NCBI GenBank assembly: GCA_016743235.1
Contig: VRZD01000031.1
Span: 19,374-83,373 of the forward strand
Direction: 5' to 3'
Source: Pantanalinema sp. GBBB05
GTDB lineage: Bacteria > Cyanobacteriota > Cyanobacteriia > Leptolyngbyales > Leptolyngbyaceae
DNA: 64,000 nucleotides
Shown here piece by piece: positions 1 to 9,215 of the stretch. Below the pieces are notes generated by a model. The model saw only the letters and a program-made list of their open reading frames with translations, did no database searches and was not told the DNA's origin. The stretch's first letter is position 1; the number at the start of each line of letters is the position of its first letter. Made by a program: the position numbers and the translations under genes.

Positions 1-1203
1 CGGGGATGGAGATGGGGATTCTGTATCGCTGCTTGGTTCCTTGGTCTGCTCAGGTGGAGATGGTTGCGAAGCAGGTGAGGTTTGGATAGGAGCGGATCTG
101 GGCGCCGAGATCGGATCGGGGCTAGTGACAGGATTGTTTGGCGTTGGCTGGACAGGTGCAGTGGTTGGCGCAGTGCTTGGTTGTGGGGTTCGGGATGAGA
201 TGGCATAAACTGCAACTAAGATAGCAATTCCAGCTAATCCGAGTGCTAACAAGGGTCGCCAGTTGAGGGAACTAGCGCCAACTGCTACTGGGGTTCTCAC
301 AGCGCTAGCCTGACTAGCCTGCCGATGCCCCGGACTCACGGCGATCGTCGCGACTTGACTAGTTGCCTTGCCAAGGGAGCGCTCTGACCCAGAGGCATCG
401 GGCAACAGCCGCAGCCAATCATCGACACTTGCTGGACGATCGTGGGGTTCCACTGCCATGCCATACAGCACAGCCTGATTTACAGCAGCAGTTAGCTCAG
501 GGCGTAGCTCGCGGGGACTGGGGAATGGTTGGCGATCGCGGAGGATTGATGCTACCGGAACTTGAGCAGTGAGCAAGGTGTAGAGTGTTGCAGCTAATCC
601 ATAGACATCCGTAGCTGGAGAGCGGCGTTCTTGAGGTAGGTATTGCTCGATCGGGGCATAACCGGGAGACACCAAACTAGTATGAGTTTGGGTTAAACCA
701 GGAGAAAATTCGCGGGCAATGCCAAAATCAATCAGCACCACCTGATTACTACCCTGTCGCAGAATAATATTCTGTGGTTTGACATCACGATGTAACAGGT
801 TATTGTGATGTACCACCTTCAACGCTTCGCCAATCTGCCGAATGTAGTGCAAAGCAACTGCTTCTGAAATCGGCGGATGGGCAGAAACGATCGTATCCAG
901 GGTTTGCCCCGGCACATATTCCATCACAATGAACGGCAGATGATCTTCAATAAAGAAGTCAATCACCCGCACAATATTGGGATGAGCACAGAGGGCCAGT
1001 CGTTTGGCTTCCGCCTGAAACTGTTGCTGCGATTGGGCAAAATTGGGATCTTGACGGAGCGATTCATCCAAGGTTTTGACCACCACCGTTTGTCCTAGCG
1101 ACAGCAAGGTGGCTTTATAAGTGACGCCAAATCCGCCTCGTCCCAGTTCGTGATCGAGGACATAGCGCTGATTCTGAAAGTATCGACCAACCAGGGTTCC
1201 CAT
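1..1203 (-). CDS. Serine/threonine protein kinase, cut by the window edge
   Basis: The minus strand is open from an ATG at 1203 to the window edge, giving 401 N-terminal residues. It is a Hanks-type kinase that would phosphorylate Ser/Thr on partner proteins. Visible motifs are the glycine-rich loop LGRGGFGVTY near residue 20, catalytic HRDVKPQN, DFG within LIDFGIAREF, and SPGYAPIEQ in the activation segment. After about residue 280 comes a low-complexity linker, one hydrophobic membrane segment (LLALGLAGIAILVAVYAI), then a Pro/Ser/Thr-rich region running off the edge. This is a cytosolic kinase, a single membrane anchor and an external tail, as in many cyanobacterial Pkn proteins. The RD motif is intact, so it should be active. 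The substrate is unknown. Confidence 0.93.
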   Translation of the reverse strand, partial: MGTLVGRYFQNQRYVLDHELGRGGFGVTYKATLLSLGQTVVVKTLDESLRQDPNFAQSQQQFQAEAKRLALCAHPNIVRVIDFFIEDHLPFIVMEYVPGQTLDTIVSAHPPISEAVALHYIRQIGEALKVVHHNNLLHRDVKPQNIILRQGSNQVVLIDFGIAREFSPGLTQTHTSLVSPGYAPIEQYLPQERRSPATDVYGLAATLYTLLTAQVPVASILRDRQPFPSPRELRPELTAAVNQAVLYGMAVEPHDRPASVDDWLRLLPDASGSERSLGKATSQVATIAVSPGHRQASQASAVRTPVAVGASSLNWRPLLALGLAGIAILVAVYAISSRTPQPSTAPTTAPVQPTPNNPVTSPDPISAPRSAPIQTSPASQPSPPEQTKEPSSDTESPSPSP

Positions 1204-1514
1204 AAGATGTTAGAGGCAGACGACCGGCTAAAGCATGGTTAACCTTGCTCCATTGAATTAATTCTGTGAGCTAAAATTTCACAGTCTGGATCCAATGGTT
1301 CAGGCTAAGCGTTAAACCTAGTTATTCTAACTAAGCATCATAATCTCTGCCTGCCAACGATCGCGGCTCAATCGTAGTTGAATCGGTCAAAGACCCTTGC
1401 CTTCACCCTGGAGACAACACTTACTGAGCCGCTTAAACCGGATTTGCATCTATGCAAATTTACGATCTGATGCTAGTCAGACCAAAGTTGCTGGATGCTG
1501 ACTCAACTCCCTGC
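1204..1514. other. Intergenic: kinase upstream region
   Basis: No gene is seen here. A short inverted repeat, CTGTGA at 1264-1269 and TCACAG at 1279-1284, lies 61 nt upstream of the kinase start. It resembles a CRP half-site pair, but the TGTGA and TCACA halves are separated by 9 nt instead of the usual 6, so a CRP site is not claimed. Confidence 0.4.
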
Positions 1515-3389
1515 TTAGAAGGTAAACGTGGTGCGCACTACAGGCACAAAGACGGTTGGGTTTTCGTCGAAACCTTCGGGATTGAAGATTACAAACAACC
1601 CAGGTGTCACACTGATATTGTCGTTGAGACGGAAGTTGAAAAAGCCTTCTAGCTGGTAGGGAGTTGCCGTTTCTGGGTCAAAAGCTCGTCCGCCTGTACT
1701 GACTCGATGCAGTGGGCTACCAAAGATTAGCCCTGCTGAACTGCCATTTTTCAGCACATCTTTGACATGCACACCAACTAACCAACTCAGAAAGTCTGTA
1801 GAGGCATTCACATCAGCTAAATCACTCATAATGTAGGTGGCGGAACCTGCCAGGGTGATTTTAGGTGAAATGCGAAACGCGACTGTTGCCCCAAAGGTAT
1901 CCATCTGAATGCCCTGATCCGCGATCGCAAATAGCGGATTGCCATGTTTGGCGATCTGAGAGGCACTCGGGTTAAACAGAATTGCTCCAATATCGGCGGA
2001 AGACAACCCTGTACCCAAGATATTAATTTGATGATAGCTATGGGCATAGTTCAAGCCCACATCAATACTTTTGGTGGGAGCTAACGTGAGTTGGGCAGCG
2101 GCAACATAACTCCCATTAAAGATCCCTGCTCCTAACGGGGTTTCCGGAAATCCCTGATTCACTGGCAACGCCGCATTCACACTCCCATACAGCGCTCGTA
2201 AATCGATTCCAGGTGCAATATTAAAAATTACCCCTGCAGCTGACGCTAAACCCGTTTGCGAGGTGCCTCCTGAGACGCGATGAGCCGCAGGTAGACTGGC
2301 AAACCGCGAGACGGCTCCCTGTCCTTCATCGGCCCACGGCAAAATGGCAGGAAACGCATCCGACACTTCCGCATTCGTCCCTGCAAAGGCGGTCAGTTTG
2401 TCTGCAACTGGAAAAATATACAATAGTTTGTAGAGTTGGACGGAGTTGTTGCCCTGACTAGACAGGTTTTGCGGATTTACCGTGGGAAACTGCGGTTCAA
2501 AAGCCAGACGGGCATTGCTAGAACTGCCAAATAACACATCGCCATAGCCTAAAGTGCTAGCTAGACTCGCCCCGGAGCCTAAGCCACTGACGTCAGAACT
2601 TGCCCCAAAGTTGTACGCTTGTAAGCCCGTAATCAGCAAATCCTTACCAGAAAAGCTGGTCTGGAAGTTAAGCCTAACTCGATTGTTGAACACAACTTGA
2701 GCATCGTCACCACCGGATGGACGCACAGGAGTTCCCCCGAGCACATTCGTGTTAGTGTTATTGACGAAATCAGAATTGCCCCCTGGGTAGGCTCCATAGG
2801 CACTAGAAACACTGAAGATTGCTTGTCCACTCAGGCGAGTTGTGGTGGAAAATTGCTGTTTCTCCAGGGTTGCCGTGCGCACTTCTAGAGCGTCAACTCG
2901 ACCTCGTAACGCAGCCAGTTCTGCCGCAAACTCTTCTTGTAACCGTTGCAGCACCAATAAATCTTCTTTCTTGACCAGATCGGCAGTCGCGCCGGCAATC
3001 AGTTCCTGGATCTTGTCCATACAGGCATTTAGACCCGCTGCAAATTCATAGCGAGTCATGGCACGGTTGCCCCGATACGTTCTGTCAGGATAACCGACAA
3101 TACAACCATACCGTTCCACCAGGGATTGTAGGGCTTGAAACGCCCAGTCTGTGGGTCTGACATCAGAGAGCTGAGACACTGAGGTGACTTGTGCCATTGG
3201 ACTACTCTCAGGCTGTTCTGTAGTCTGAGCTAACTCAGCAACGGGGGCGACCACCGTAGAGGCGTCGATCGCGCCATTGGCGGTTTGCGCGATCGCATTG
3301 GGTGCCGCGATCGCGGCACTGAGACCAACCGAGGTAAATCCAATCGCTTTCAGTAATGGCAGACGAAGTGTAGACACAAGATTCCTCAC
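1515..3389 (-). CDS. SLH-domain outer-membrane porin (iron-uptake porin / OprB-like)
   Basis: A 624-residue protein of the cyanobacterial outer-membrane porin family typified by SomA and Slr1841/Slr1908. It would form a beta-barrel channel tethered to peptidoglycan. The N-terminus has a signal-peptide-like hydrophobic stretch with an Ala-rich end. An SLH domain follows at about residues 70-130 (LSDVRPTDWAFQAL, then GYPDRTYRGNRAMTRYEF), then a coiled coil at 140-180 (LQRLQEEFAAELAALRGRV). The rest is a long beta-rich barrel ending in a C-terminal Phe, the usual BamA-recognition end. Length is normal for the family. It stands alone with about 800 bp upstream. Solute specificity (iron, ions or sugars) cannot be read from sequence. 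Confidence 0.92.
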   Translation of the reverse strand: MRNLVSTLRLPLLKAIGFTSVGLSAAIAAPNAIAQTANGAIDASTVVAPVAELAQTTEQPESSPMAQVTSVSQLSDVRPTDWAFQALQSLVERYGCIVGYPDRTYRGNRAMTRYEFAAGLNACMDKIQELIAGATADLVKKEDLLVLQRLQEEFAAELAALRGRVDALEVRTATLEKQQFSTTTRLSGQAIFSVSSAYGAYPGGNSDFVNNTNTNVLGGTPVRPSGGDDAQVVFNNRVRLNFQTSFSGKDLLITGLQAYNFGASSDVSGLGSGASLASTLGYGDVLFGSSSNARLAFEPQFPTVNPQNLSSQGNNSVQLYKLLYIFPVADKLTAFAGTNAEVSDAFPAILPWADEGQGAVSRFASLPAAHRVSGGTSQTGLASAAGVIFNIAPGIDLRALYGSVNAALPVNQGFPETPLGAGIFNGSYVAAAQLTLAPTKSIDVGLNYAHSYHQINILGTGLSSADIGAILFNPSASQIAKHGNPLFAIADQGIQMDTFGATVAFRISPKITLAGSATYIMSDLADVNASTDFLSWLVGVHVKDVLKNGSSAGLIFGSPLHRVSTGGRAFDPETATPYQLEGFFNFRLNDNISVTPGLFVIFNPEGFDENPTVFVPVVRTTFTF

Positions 3390-4192
3390 ACAACATTAAA
3401 TATCAAGTGTTCGTTAGAGCATTAAGCCATAACAAAGTTAGTGGCAAATTGAAGTTTGCGACACTAACGTTATTCACTTATCCCTAACCAAAGCATGTAT
3501 AGAGTGCATGACCCAGCCACAAAACAACTGAAAGGCATTTCATCTAAGCAAGTGAAATCTTGCCATCGGCTCTATGCATCAATCGTATTTATCTGATTGA
3601 ACTGGATGCACTACAACTCGCAATAGGCTACTGCATACTGCAAATCTTCTGTGTATGAATTCTAACCGTCCTTGATGCAGCAATGCTAGCAACGGATACT
3701 TTTAATTTTTTATAGATTTGATAGATAGGTAGTTATTAATATCTGCTTAAATGCCTTACCTACCAGGAGGTCATACCATACTATCAGGCAATTTCTTGGG
3801 CAAATTCAGGGCTAATTGCAACCTAAGTGCTAGTTAAAATAAGCTCAGATTATTGGAGAAACAGGAGATAGTTATAAGCATGCAATCTGTAATCAGAAGG
3901 GCTGGGTAAAGTAGGGACAGAATTCACCCAGGTTACTTTCAGGTCAAGAATTTATCCCCATTTAAATTGATCCTAGCGATAGATAACTATTGCTTCTTAA
4001 TGGCAGTTGATTTTGTGTCGCGGTAGTGCATTCTAAAATCTCAGGACCGAGAGCAGATTTGCTCCACGAGTTAGAGCGCCAGAGAGTTACCGGGAACCAG
4101 GTGATTGTGGGGGAAGACTTGGTTGTAAAAAGCCGGGTCAAGGAGCATCATCTTACTCATTCCATCTGCCAACGATCGCGGCTAATTGTGAC
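3390..4192. other. Long intergenic region upstream of the porin
   Basis: About 800 bp lie between the porin start and the ABC transporter stop. The part near the porin is AT-rich and presumably holds its promoter. No convincing ORF, tRNA or repeat is seen apart from the hairpin at 3437-3468. Confidence 0.5.
3437..3468. promoter_or_regulatory. Hairpin upstream of the porin gene
   Basis: GTTAGTG at 3437-3443 pairs with CACTAAC at 3462-3468. An inner stem GCAAA/TTTGC (3444-3448 with 3455-3459) leaves a six-base loop. It lies 48-79 nt upstream of the porin ATG, so it could be a 5' UTR structure or an operator. Function is inferred from position only. Confidence 0.4.
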
Positions 4193-6034
4193 TCAATGAT
4201 AACCAGCCGCTTGCAACGCAAATAACTCTGCGTACAGCCCATCGGCTTGTAGGAGTTGCTCATGGCTACCTTGCTCGACAATTTCTCCTTGCACGAGCAC
4301 AATAATCTGATCGGCCATCCGTACCGTTGAGAAGCGATGTGAGATCAGAATTGCCATCTGGTTCTGGGTCATCCGGCGGAAGTGATGAAAAATTTGGGCT
4401 TCAGCCGCCGCATCCATTGCCGAGGTGGGTTCATCTAACACTAAAATATCGGCTTGAGTCCGCATGAAAGCACGGGAAAGCGCAATCTTCTGCCATTGTC
4501 CGCCGGATAGCTCTCGTCCTCCTTTAAACCAACGTCCTAACCGTGTGTGATAGGTTTCTGGCAGCATCGCAATAAAGTCATGGGCGGTGCCTTTCTCAGC
4601 GGCGATCGCCCAACGCTGATCATCCAAAATGGCTTCAACATCACCAGCCCCAATGTTTTCCCCGATCGTAAATTGGTACCGGACAAAGTTCTGAAAAATC
4701 ACTCCAATCCGTCGATGGAGTACCTGAAGATCCCAATCTTGCAAATCCACTCCATCTAACAAAATGCGTCCAGAGTCCGGCGCATAAAGGCGCGTTAGCA
4801 GTTTAATCAAAGTGGTTTTACCAGAACCATTTTCACCAACGATCGCCAGTTTTTCTCCCGGTTTAAGATGAAACGAAACCTGCTGCAACGCAAGACGATC
4901 GTTACCCGGATATCGAAACGTCACCTGCTCAAATCGCAGCCCATCCCCCGGTCGGGTGCCTCGGACAGCATTGCCTCTGGGTAAGGGAATCTCCTGGTCA
5001 AGAAAGTCGTACAGATTAGACAGATAGAGACTATCTTCATACATCCCGCCAATGCCACTCAGGATATTCGCGAAGCTCGATTGTCCCTGGCGAAAGACCG
5101 TGAGATACATCGTCAGATCACCAAGAGAAATGCGACGGGCGATCGCTTCTAAAATAATCCAGACACAAACGCTGTAAAAGGCTCCGGTACTGAGTAAGCC
5201 CAGTCCATAACTCCAGAACCCGCGCCGAATGGTGAGATTGCGGTCTTCCCGATAAAGGCGATCAAAAATGGTCTGATACCGTTTGAGCAACGTCGCCCCC
5301 AACTGATACAGCTTCACCTCCATGGCTGCGGTATCGTTAGACATTAACCATTCCAAATAGTTCTGTTCCCGTGATTCAGGTGTACGCCACTGAAATAGCC
5401 GAAAGGCTTCCCCCGTGAACCGCGTCTCTGCCACAAACGCCGGAATTGCTGTCAGCATCAAAATCACCACGGCTAACGGTGAGAATTTCAGGAGTAATCC
5501 AGCATAGGCGACCAGAGAAACTGTATCCTGCACTAAGCCAAAAGTGCGAGCGACCAAGCTGAGGGGACGACTGGAGGCTTCTCGCCGTGCCCGCGTCATC
5601 TTGTCATAAAATTCTGGGTCTTCAAAATGTTGCATTTCCAAGGTCAAGGCTTTCTCTAGAATCAACAAGTTGACCTTTTGCCCCAGCAACATCCGTAATA
5701 AGGATTGACATAGCGTAAAGCCCTGCCGACAACCCGCCAGCAGCGCAACTAGTATGGCTTCTACCCCCAGATACGTGAGGGCGATCGTGGGACTGCCTGG
5801 ATCGCCAGATTGAGCGGCTAACACAACCGCATCCACAATCAATTTACCGACATACGCGATCGCAGCGGGTAACACCCCTGCAACTAGGGTTAACGCGGCA
5901 AGCGCGATCGTCAGCAGCCGATTAGTTGTCCAGACTAAATGAATGGCATGTCCGCAATAGCGGTACAGAGATAAGGATTGCTGTAATGTTTGCCAGCGTT
6001 GCCGCAGGTAATACCATTTCCGATGCTTCATCAC
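4193..6034 (-). CDS. ABC half-transporter (permease fused to ATPase)
   Basis: A 613-residue MsbA/HlyB-type ABC exporter half that should work as a dimer in the inner membrane. Membrane helices occupy about residues 30-320. The nucleotide-binding domain follows, with Walker A GENGSGKTT near residue 400, signature LSGGQ near 510, Walker B ILVLDEP near 528 and the switch histidine in ISHRFSTVR. All ATPase motifs are intact. The gene stands alone, with a 97-nt gap to the next start, so context gives no substrate. Families with this layout move lipids, peptides or drugs; the substrate here is unknown. Confidence 0.92.
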   Translation of the reverse strand: MMKHRKWYYLRQRWQTLQQSLSLYRYCGHAIHLVWTTNRLLTIALAALTLVAGVLPAAIAYVGKLIVDAVVLAAQSGDPGSPTIALTYLGVEAILVALLAGCRQGFTLCQSLLRMLLGQKVNLLILEKALTLEMQHFEDPEFYDKMTRARREASSRPLSLVARTFGLVQDTVSLVAYAGLLLKFSPLAVVILMLTAIPAFVAETRFTGEAFRLFQWRTPESREQNYLEWLMSNDTAAMEVKLYQLGATLLKRYQTIFDRLYREDRNLTIRRGFWSYGLGLLSTGAFYSVCVWIILEAIARRISLGDLTMYLTVFRQGQSSFANILSGIGGMYEDSLYLSNLYDFLDQEIPLPRGNAVRGTRPGDGLRFEQVTFRYPGNDRLALQQVSFHLKPGEKLAIVGENGSGKTTLIKLLTRLYAPDSGRILLDGVDLQDWDLQVLHRRIGVIFQNFVRYQFTIGENIGAGDVEAILDDQRWAIAAEKGTAHDFIAMLPETYHTRLGRWFKGGRELSGGQWQKIALSRAFMRTQADILVLDEPTSAMDAAAEAQIFHHFRRMTQNQMAILISHRFSTVRMADQIIVLVQGEIVEQGSHEQLLQADGLYAELFALQAAGYH

Positions 6035-6130
6035 TCTACGATAGCGAGCAGCACCGGTAAACCGCTACAGTGCACCGCTGACTTCAACCGGCAAACGGCA
6101 TCCGGCAATCAGAGACCGTCACCCGATCGA

Positions 6131-6529
6131 TTAACTCCGCACTTTCAGCACTTGATCTAATAACTCTCTTGCCGGTTGGGCTTTGGCTAGTGCCGTTTGG
6201 TGATCGGTGTAAGCCCGAACTAACTTAAACAACCCACCAACTCCAGTTTTAAGTTGTTCCAGTTCTTCGCCAGTGATCACTTCACCATCCAACATCCGCA
6301 CTAATAAGGGCTTAATATCACCCACTTCCTGCCGCACTTTTTGCAGCTTTTCTACAGTACCAAGTAAGGCTTTGAGCGCGTTTAAACTATCATCAATATC
6401 TTGGGTATCCGCTACAGGTTCCGGCTCATCTGCGATCGCCGTTGTTTCCTCTAACTCTGTTGCTACCGATGCCTCGGCAACTGGCGGCTCTGTAACCGAT
6501 TCTGTTTTGCTCCCATTCGTCCGTGCCAT
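6131..6529 (-). CDS. Hypothetical small acidic protein
   Basis: I do not recognise this protein. The start is placed at ATG 6529 (MARTNG) because GAGGA sits 7 nt upstream; a longer frame reaches 6547 without a better ribosome site. About 132 residues. The first 50 are acidic and rich in Glu, Ala and Thr and look disordered. The rest is helical with leucine-rich segments (LNALKALLGTVEKLQKV and GGLFKLVRAYTDHQTALA). No signal peptide or membrane segment. It follows the ABC gene's upstream end in the same direction but is separated by about 100 bp. Confidence 0.7.
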   Translation of the reverse strand: MARTNGSKTESVTEPPVAEASVATELEETTAIADEPEPVADTQDIDDSLNALKALLGTVEKLQKVRQEVGDIKPLLVRMLDGEVITGEELEQLKTGVGGLFKLVRAYTDHQTALAKAQPARELLDQVLKVRS

Positions 6530-6795
6530 GACCATATCCTCTAGCAAGCTTCCCCAGTGTATCGTATCAATTTCAATCTGACTGATCAGAAATTTACCGT
6601 TCCAATCCCTAATTCAGCAGAATTGCCAGAGTAGCTCTGAGTCAACCAGGAAAAACCCAGTGTTAAGTTGACGATGGGGATAAACCACAAAGTTTTGTAA
6701 CAGGTACACGTATGATACCCCACTTGATCCCAGGCAATTGTCATGAGGGGTTCATCAACCGGTTCTGGGTAGTCAGACAATAGGTAGCGATCGCG

Positions 6796-7011
6796 CTGTT
6801 CTCAGTATTGTCCGCTGCCATAATTGAGTGCGATCGTGGCACAGTTACATTGCTCGAACTGTTCTCAGTATTGTCCGCAGCCACAATTGAATGCGATCGT
6901 GGCACAGTTGTATTGCTCGAACTGCATTCCGTATTGTTCACCATTGCAATCGCATTGGATCGGGCGACAACAGATATCGATCGGCTTACATTCCGTATTG
7001 TCCGCTGCCAC
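6796..7011. repeat. 63-bp tandem repeat with degenerate extra copies
   Basis: Two close copies of a 63-bp unit start at 6798 and 6861. A more divergent copy starts at 6924, and the start of a fourth (TATTGTCCGCTGCCA) recurs near 6995. Each good copy holds GTGCGATCGTGGCACAGTT or a near match. Because 63 is divisible by three, several frames stay open across the array; the minus frame 7013-6741 would give a 21-residue repeat containing VPRSHSI and AADNTEN. No clear ribosome site was found for any of these frames, so coding is doubtful. Confidence 0.75.
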
Positions 7012-7047
7012 ATTCGGCATGCTGCGAAAAATTAACGCTTGCACAGT

Positions 7048-8577
7048 TTATAAAGGCAGTCCATGACCGACTAGAGGCGAATGGTTTTGGAGCTTGTGTC
7101 CTGTTAACAGATAAACATCCATTTCGCCCTTACCCTTAATATGAATCGAGCCACGGTGCTGGAAGTTATAGCGGTGTTTCAACAATTCATAGGTCGCAGC
7201 AGACACCTGAATCTCTCCAGCAATGCCATGCGATTCCATCCGGCTAGCCACGTTGACCGTATCACCCCAGAGGTCATAAATAAACTTCTTCGTGCCAATG
7301 ACCCCAGCAACCACGGGTCCCGTATTAATGCCAATCCGGATGTCACAATCATGACCGCGCCGTAAATTAAACCGCAGAATCTCCGCTTGCATATCCATTG
7401 CCATATTCGCGATCGCTTCGGCATGGTCAGCTCTCGGTAAGGGTAACCCACCCACCACCATGTAGGCATCACCAATAGTTTTAATCTTTTCCAACCCGTG
7501 TTTTTCGGTCAAGCGATCGAATTGCGAGAAAATTTCGTTGAGCAAAGACACCAATTGGGTTGGCGGCAGCTTTTCAGATAACTTAGTGAAATTGACCAGA
7601 TCAGCAAATAACACCGTTGCTTCAGCAAACCCTTGAGCAAAACTACTTTGCCCTTCCTTCAGTTGGTTTGCGATCGACTCTGGCAAGATATTCAGTAATA
7701 ACTGATCCGACTTTTCCTGTTCTTCCACCAAGCGTTGATTTGATTGGCATAGTTGAGCTGTCCGTTCAATCACTCGCAGTTCTAGCTCTTTCGAGGTCTG
7801 CCGCAACCGATTAATCACTAAAGCAATCCCCATTAACGCTAGCAGCAGCAAGCCAGCTAGCATCGTAAACGTTTCGCGTAAGCCCGCTTGCGTTTGTTCT
7901 GTAAAACTGTCGAGTGGACGGCTAATCTCCAGCACTCCCCGCACATCGCCAACTTTCCAATCCCGCCTTGGGCTATCTGGATGCGTATTGTGGCAGGTGA
8001 CGCAGCTGGGTTTCATAATATCCGCTTCGGCATACCGCAACGCTGGTCGTCCCTGAAAATTTTCTACGCGCACATACGTTTCTTGGGGATGTTGTCGCAG
8101 ATATTTAAGGGCTGCCCACTCAAAGTCATCCTTTGGTCCACCTTCCTCCTGCCGCCACCGAAAAGGATAGTCGCTATAAAGCCGCACAGACATCCCCGGA
8201 TTTTGCTGGCTAATTGACTTACTCAGTTCAATCAAATACGTGGCAGGCAACGGAATTCCTCCCGGAATCGCGGCATAATCCGGAGTTACCGTAATCCCAT
8301 GAACTTCCTTCGCTCGACTGACCGCATTGTTGCTATAAAGGGTCCGTGCCTCCTTCATTGCCTGAGCGTATAACGCCGAACTTTGCACCGCTTGCGTATG
8401 GATTAGGTTAGACGAGAGCCGCGACATGTTCAACATCGCCCCGGCTAGACCGGCGATAAACAAAATCGCGAGGAGCAAAATTGTCTGGCGATTCACAAGT
8501 TGAACAATCAACCGGAGAATTTTGTCAACGAACAAAGGGGTAGAATGCTTGTCGGATCGTGAATCTGTGAGATTCAT
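7048..8577 (-). CDS. Adenylate cyclase with haem-binding DUF3365 sensor domain
   Basis: Class III nucleotide cyclase, about 509 residues. The start is ATG 8577, with GGAG upstream. Layout: membrane helix (about 25-50), extracytoplasmic DUF3365 (Tll0287-like) domain with CVTCH haem motif near residue 192, second helix (about 235-260), coiled coil, catalytic domain (about 315-495). Metal-binding Asp residues are in LFADLVNFT and TIGDAYM. The adenine-selecting Lys (KIKTIGDAYM) and Asp (YDLWGDTVN) and the transition-state Asn/Arg (NVASRM) are present, so it should make cAMP, not cGMP. A CXXCH periplasmic sensor suggests control by redox state or a gas ligand. It is divergent from a protein with a cyclic-nucleotide-binding domain. 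Confidence 0.93.
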   Translation of the reverse strand: MNLTDSRSDKHSTPLFVDKILRLIVQLVNRQTILLLAILFIAGLAGAMLNMSRLSSNLIHTQAVQSSALYAQAMKEARTLYSNNAVSRAKEVHGITVTPDYAAIPGGIPLPATYLIELSKSISQQNPGMSVRLYSDYPFRWRQEEGGPKDDFEWAALKYLRQHPQETYVRVENFQGRPALRYAEADIMKPSCVTCHNTHPDSPRRDWKVGDVRGVLEISRPLDSFTEQTQAGLRETFTMLAGLLLLALMGIALVINRLRQTSKELELRVIERTAQLCQSNQRLVEEQEKSDQLLLNILPESIANQLKEGQSSFAQGFAEATVLFADLVNFTKLSEKLPPTQLVSLLNEIFSQFDRLTEKHGLEKIKTIGDAYMVVGGLPLPRADHAEAIANMAMDMQAEILRFNLRRGHDCDIRIGINTGPVVAGVIGTKKFIYDLWGDTVNVASRMESHGIAGEIQVSAATYELLKHRYNFQHRGSIHIKGKGEMDVYLLTGHKLQNHSPLVGHGLPL

Positions 8578-8831
8578 CAATTCTCTCCCGTCTTAGTAGA
8601 GACTATGGCAGGCACCGGACGGTACTTTTTTCAATTAATTTCACGTTCCTTCAGGAAAGTTTCGCTAAAACTCCTGTCTCTCTTTACAACTCCTTTACAG
8701 GCGATCCGGACGAATCGAGGGGAGGTCAAGAGGATAATCGTTGCCAGTTGTGATTCATTCCGGCTCCATCCTCAATTAACCCCCCGGAACGATCGCGATT
8801 GATCACCCCAATCGCTCGACCAAAGTATTAA

Positions 8832-8847
8832 GAATCGTAAACGATTC
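8832..8847. promoter_or_regulatory. Palindrome GAATCGT-AA-ACGATTC
   Basis: Perfect 7-bp arms around a 2-bp centre, between the cyclase and the Fe-S/CNB gene. The size fits a dimeric regulator site. The regulator is unknown. Confidence 0.4.
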
Positions 8848-9025
8848 CGGTTCTGGCGATCGAGGCTTGAAAGGTTGAACTTTAGAAACTAATGAGTTAA
8901 TGCCCCCGGTAGCCCAGTGATATCAACCAACATTCAGTACCCATTGATCCTCCCCAATCCGCTTGGTGGAGGCATCACTGCCCTAATCTATGCTCCCCTG
9001 GTCTAAGCCACTCTGTACCCACATC

Positions 9026-9042
9026 GCTTGATCAGATCAAGC
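9026..9042. promoter_or_regulatory. Palindrome GCTTGATC-A-GATCAAGC
   Basis: Perfect 8-bp arms with a one-base centre, 174 nt upstream of the Fe-S/CNB gene start. It contains TTGAT and ATCAA halves like an FNR/CRP-family site, but they are 3 bp apart instead of the usual 4. An operator role is inferred. Confidence 0.45.
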
Positions 9043-9215
9043 TCAAGAGCGGCATTTTGCTTCCTAGCCTCCTAATGCTGGGGAAACTTAGCTTTCTAAA
9101 TCCCTCTGAGCTAACGGAATACCGGGGAAGCACTCGCCATTTGCGATCACCCAGTTCAGTTAGAAGATTTATTGAAATCACTGCGGCTATCAAACTTCAT
9201 TGAGGAGATCATTGC

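Larger units (their letters stand above)
8578..9215. other. Divergent intergenic region, cyclase / Fe-S protein
   Basis: About 640 bp between two divergently transcribed genes, without a convincing ORF. It must hold both promoters. Two perfect palindromes inside it are listed separately (8832-8847 and 9026-9042). Confidence 0.6.

Noticed and set aside
1264..1284. CRP-type site upstream of the kinase
   Set aside because: The TGTGA/TCACA halves are 9 bp apart instead of 6.
6586..6780. A 64-codon minus-strand frame with a hydrophobic middle
   Set aside because: It starts with TTG, has no ribosome site, ends inside a repeat-rich spacer and matches nothing recognisable.
6796..7011. Repeats as a possible CRISPR array
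   Set aside because: Units are contiguous 63-bp tandem copies without unique spacers of similar size, and no cas gene is near.
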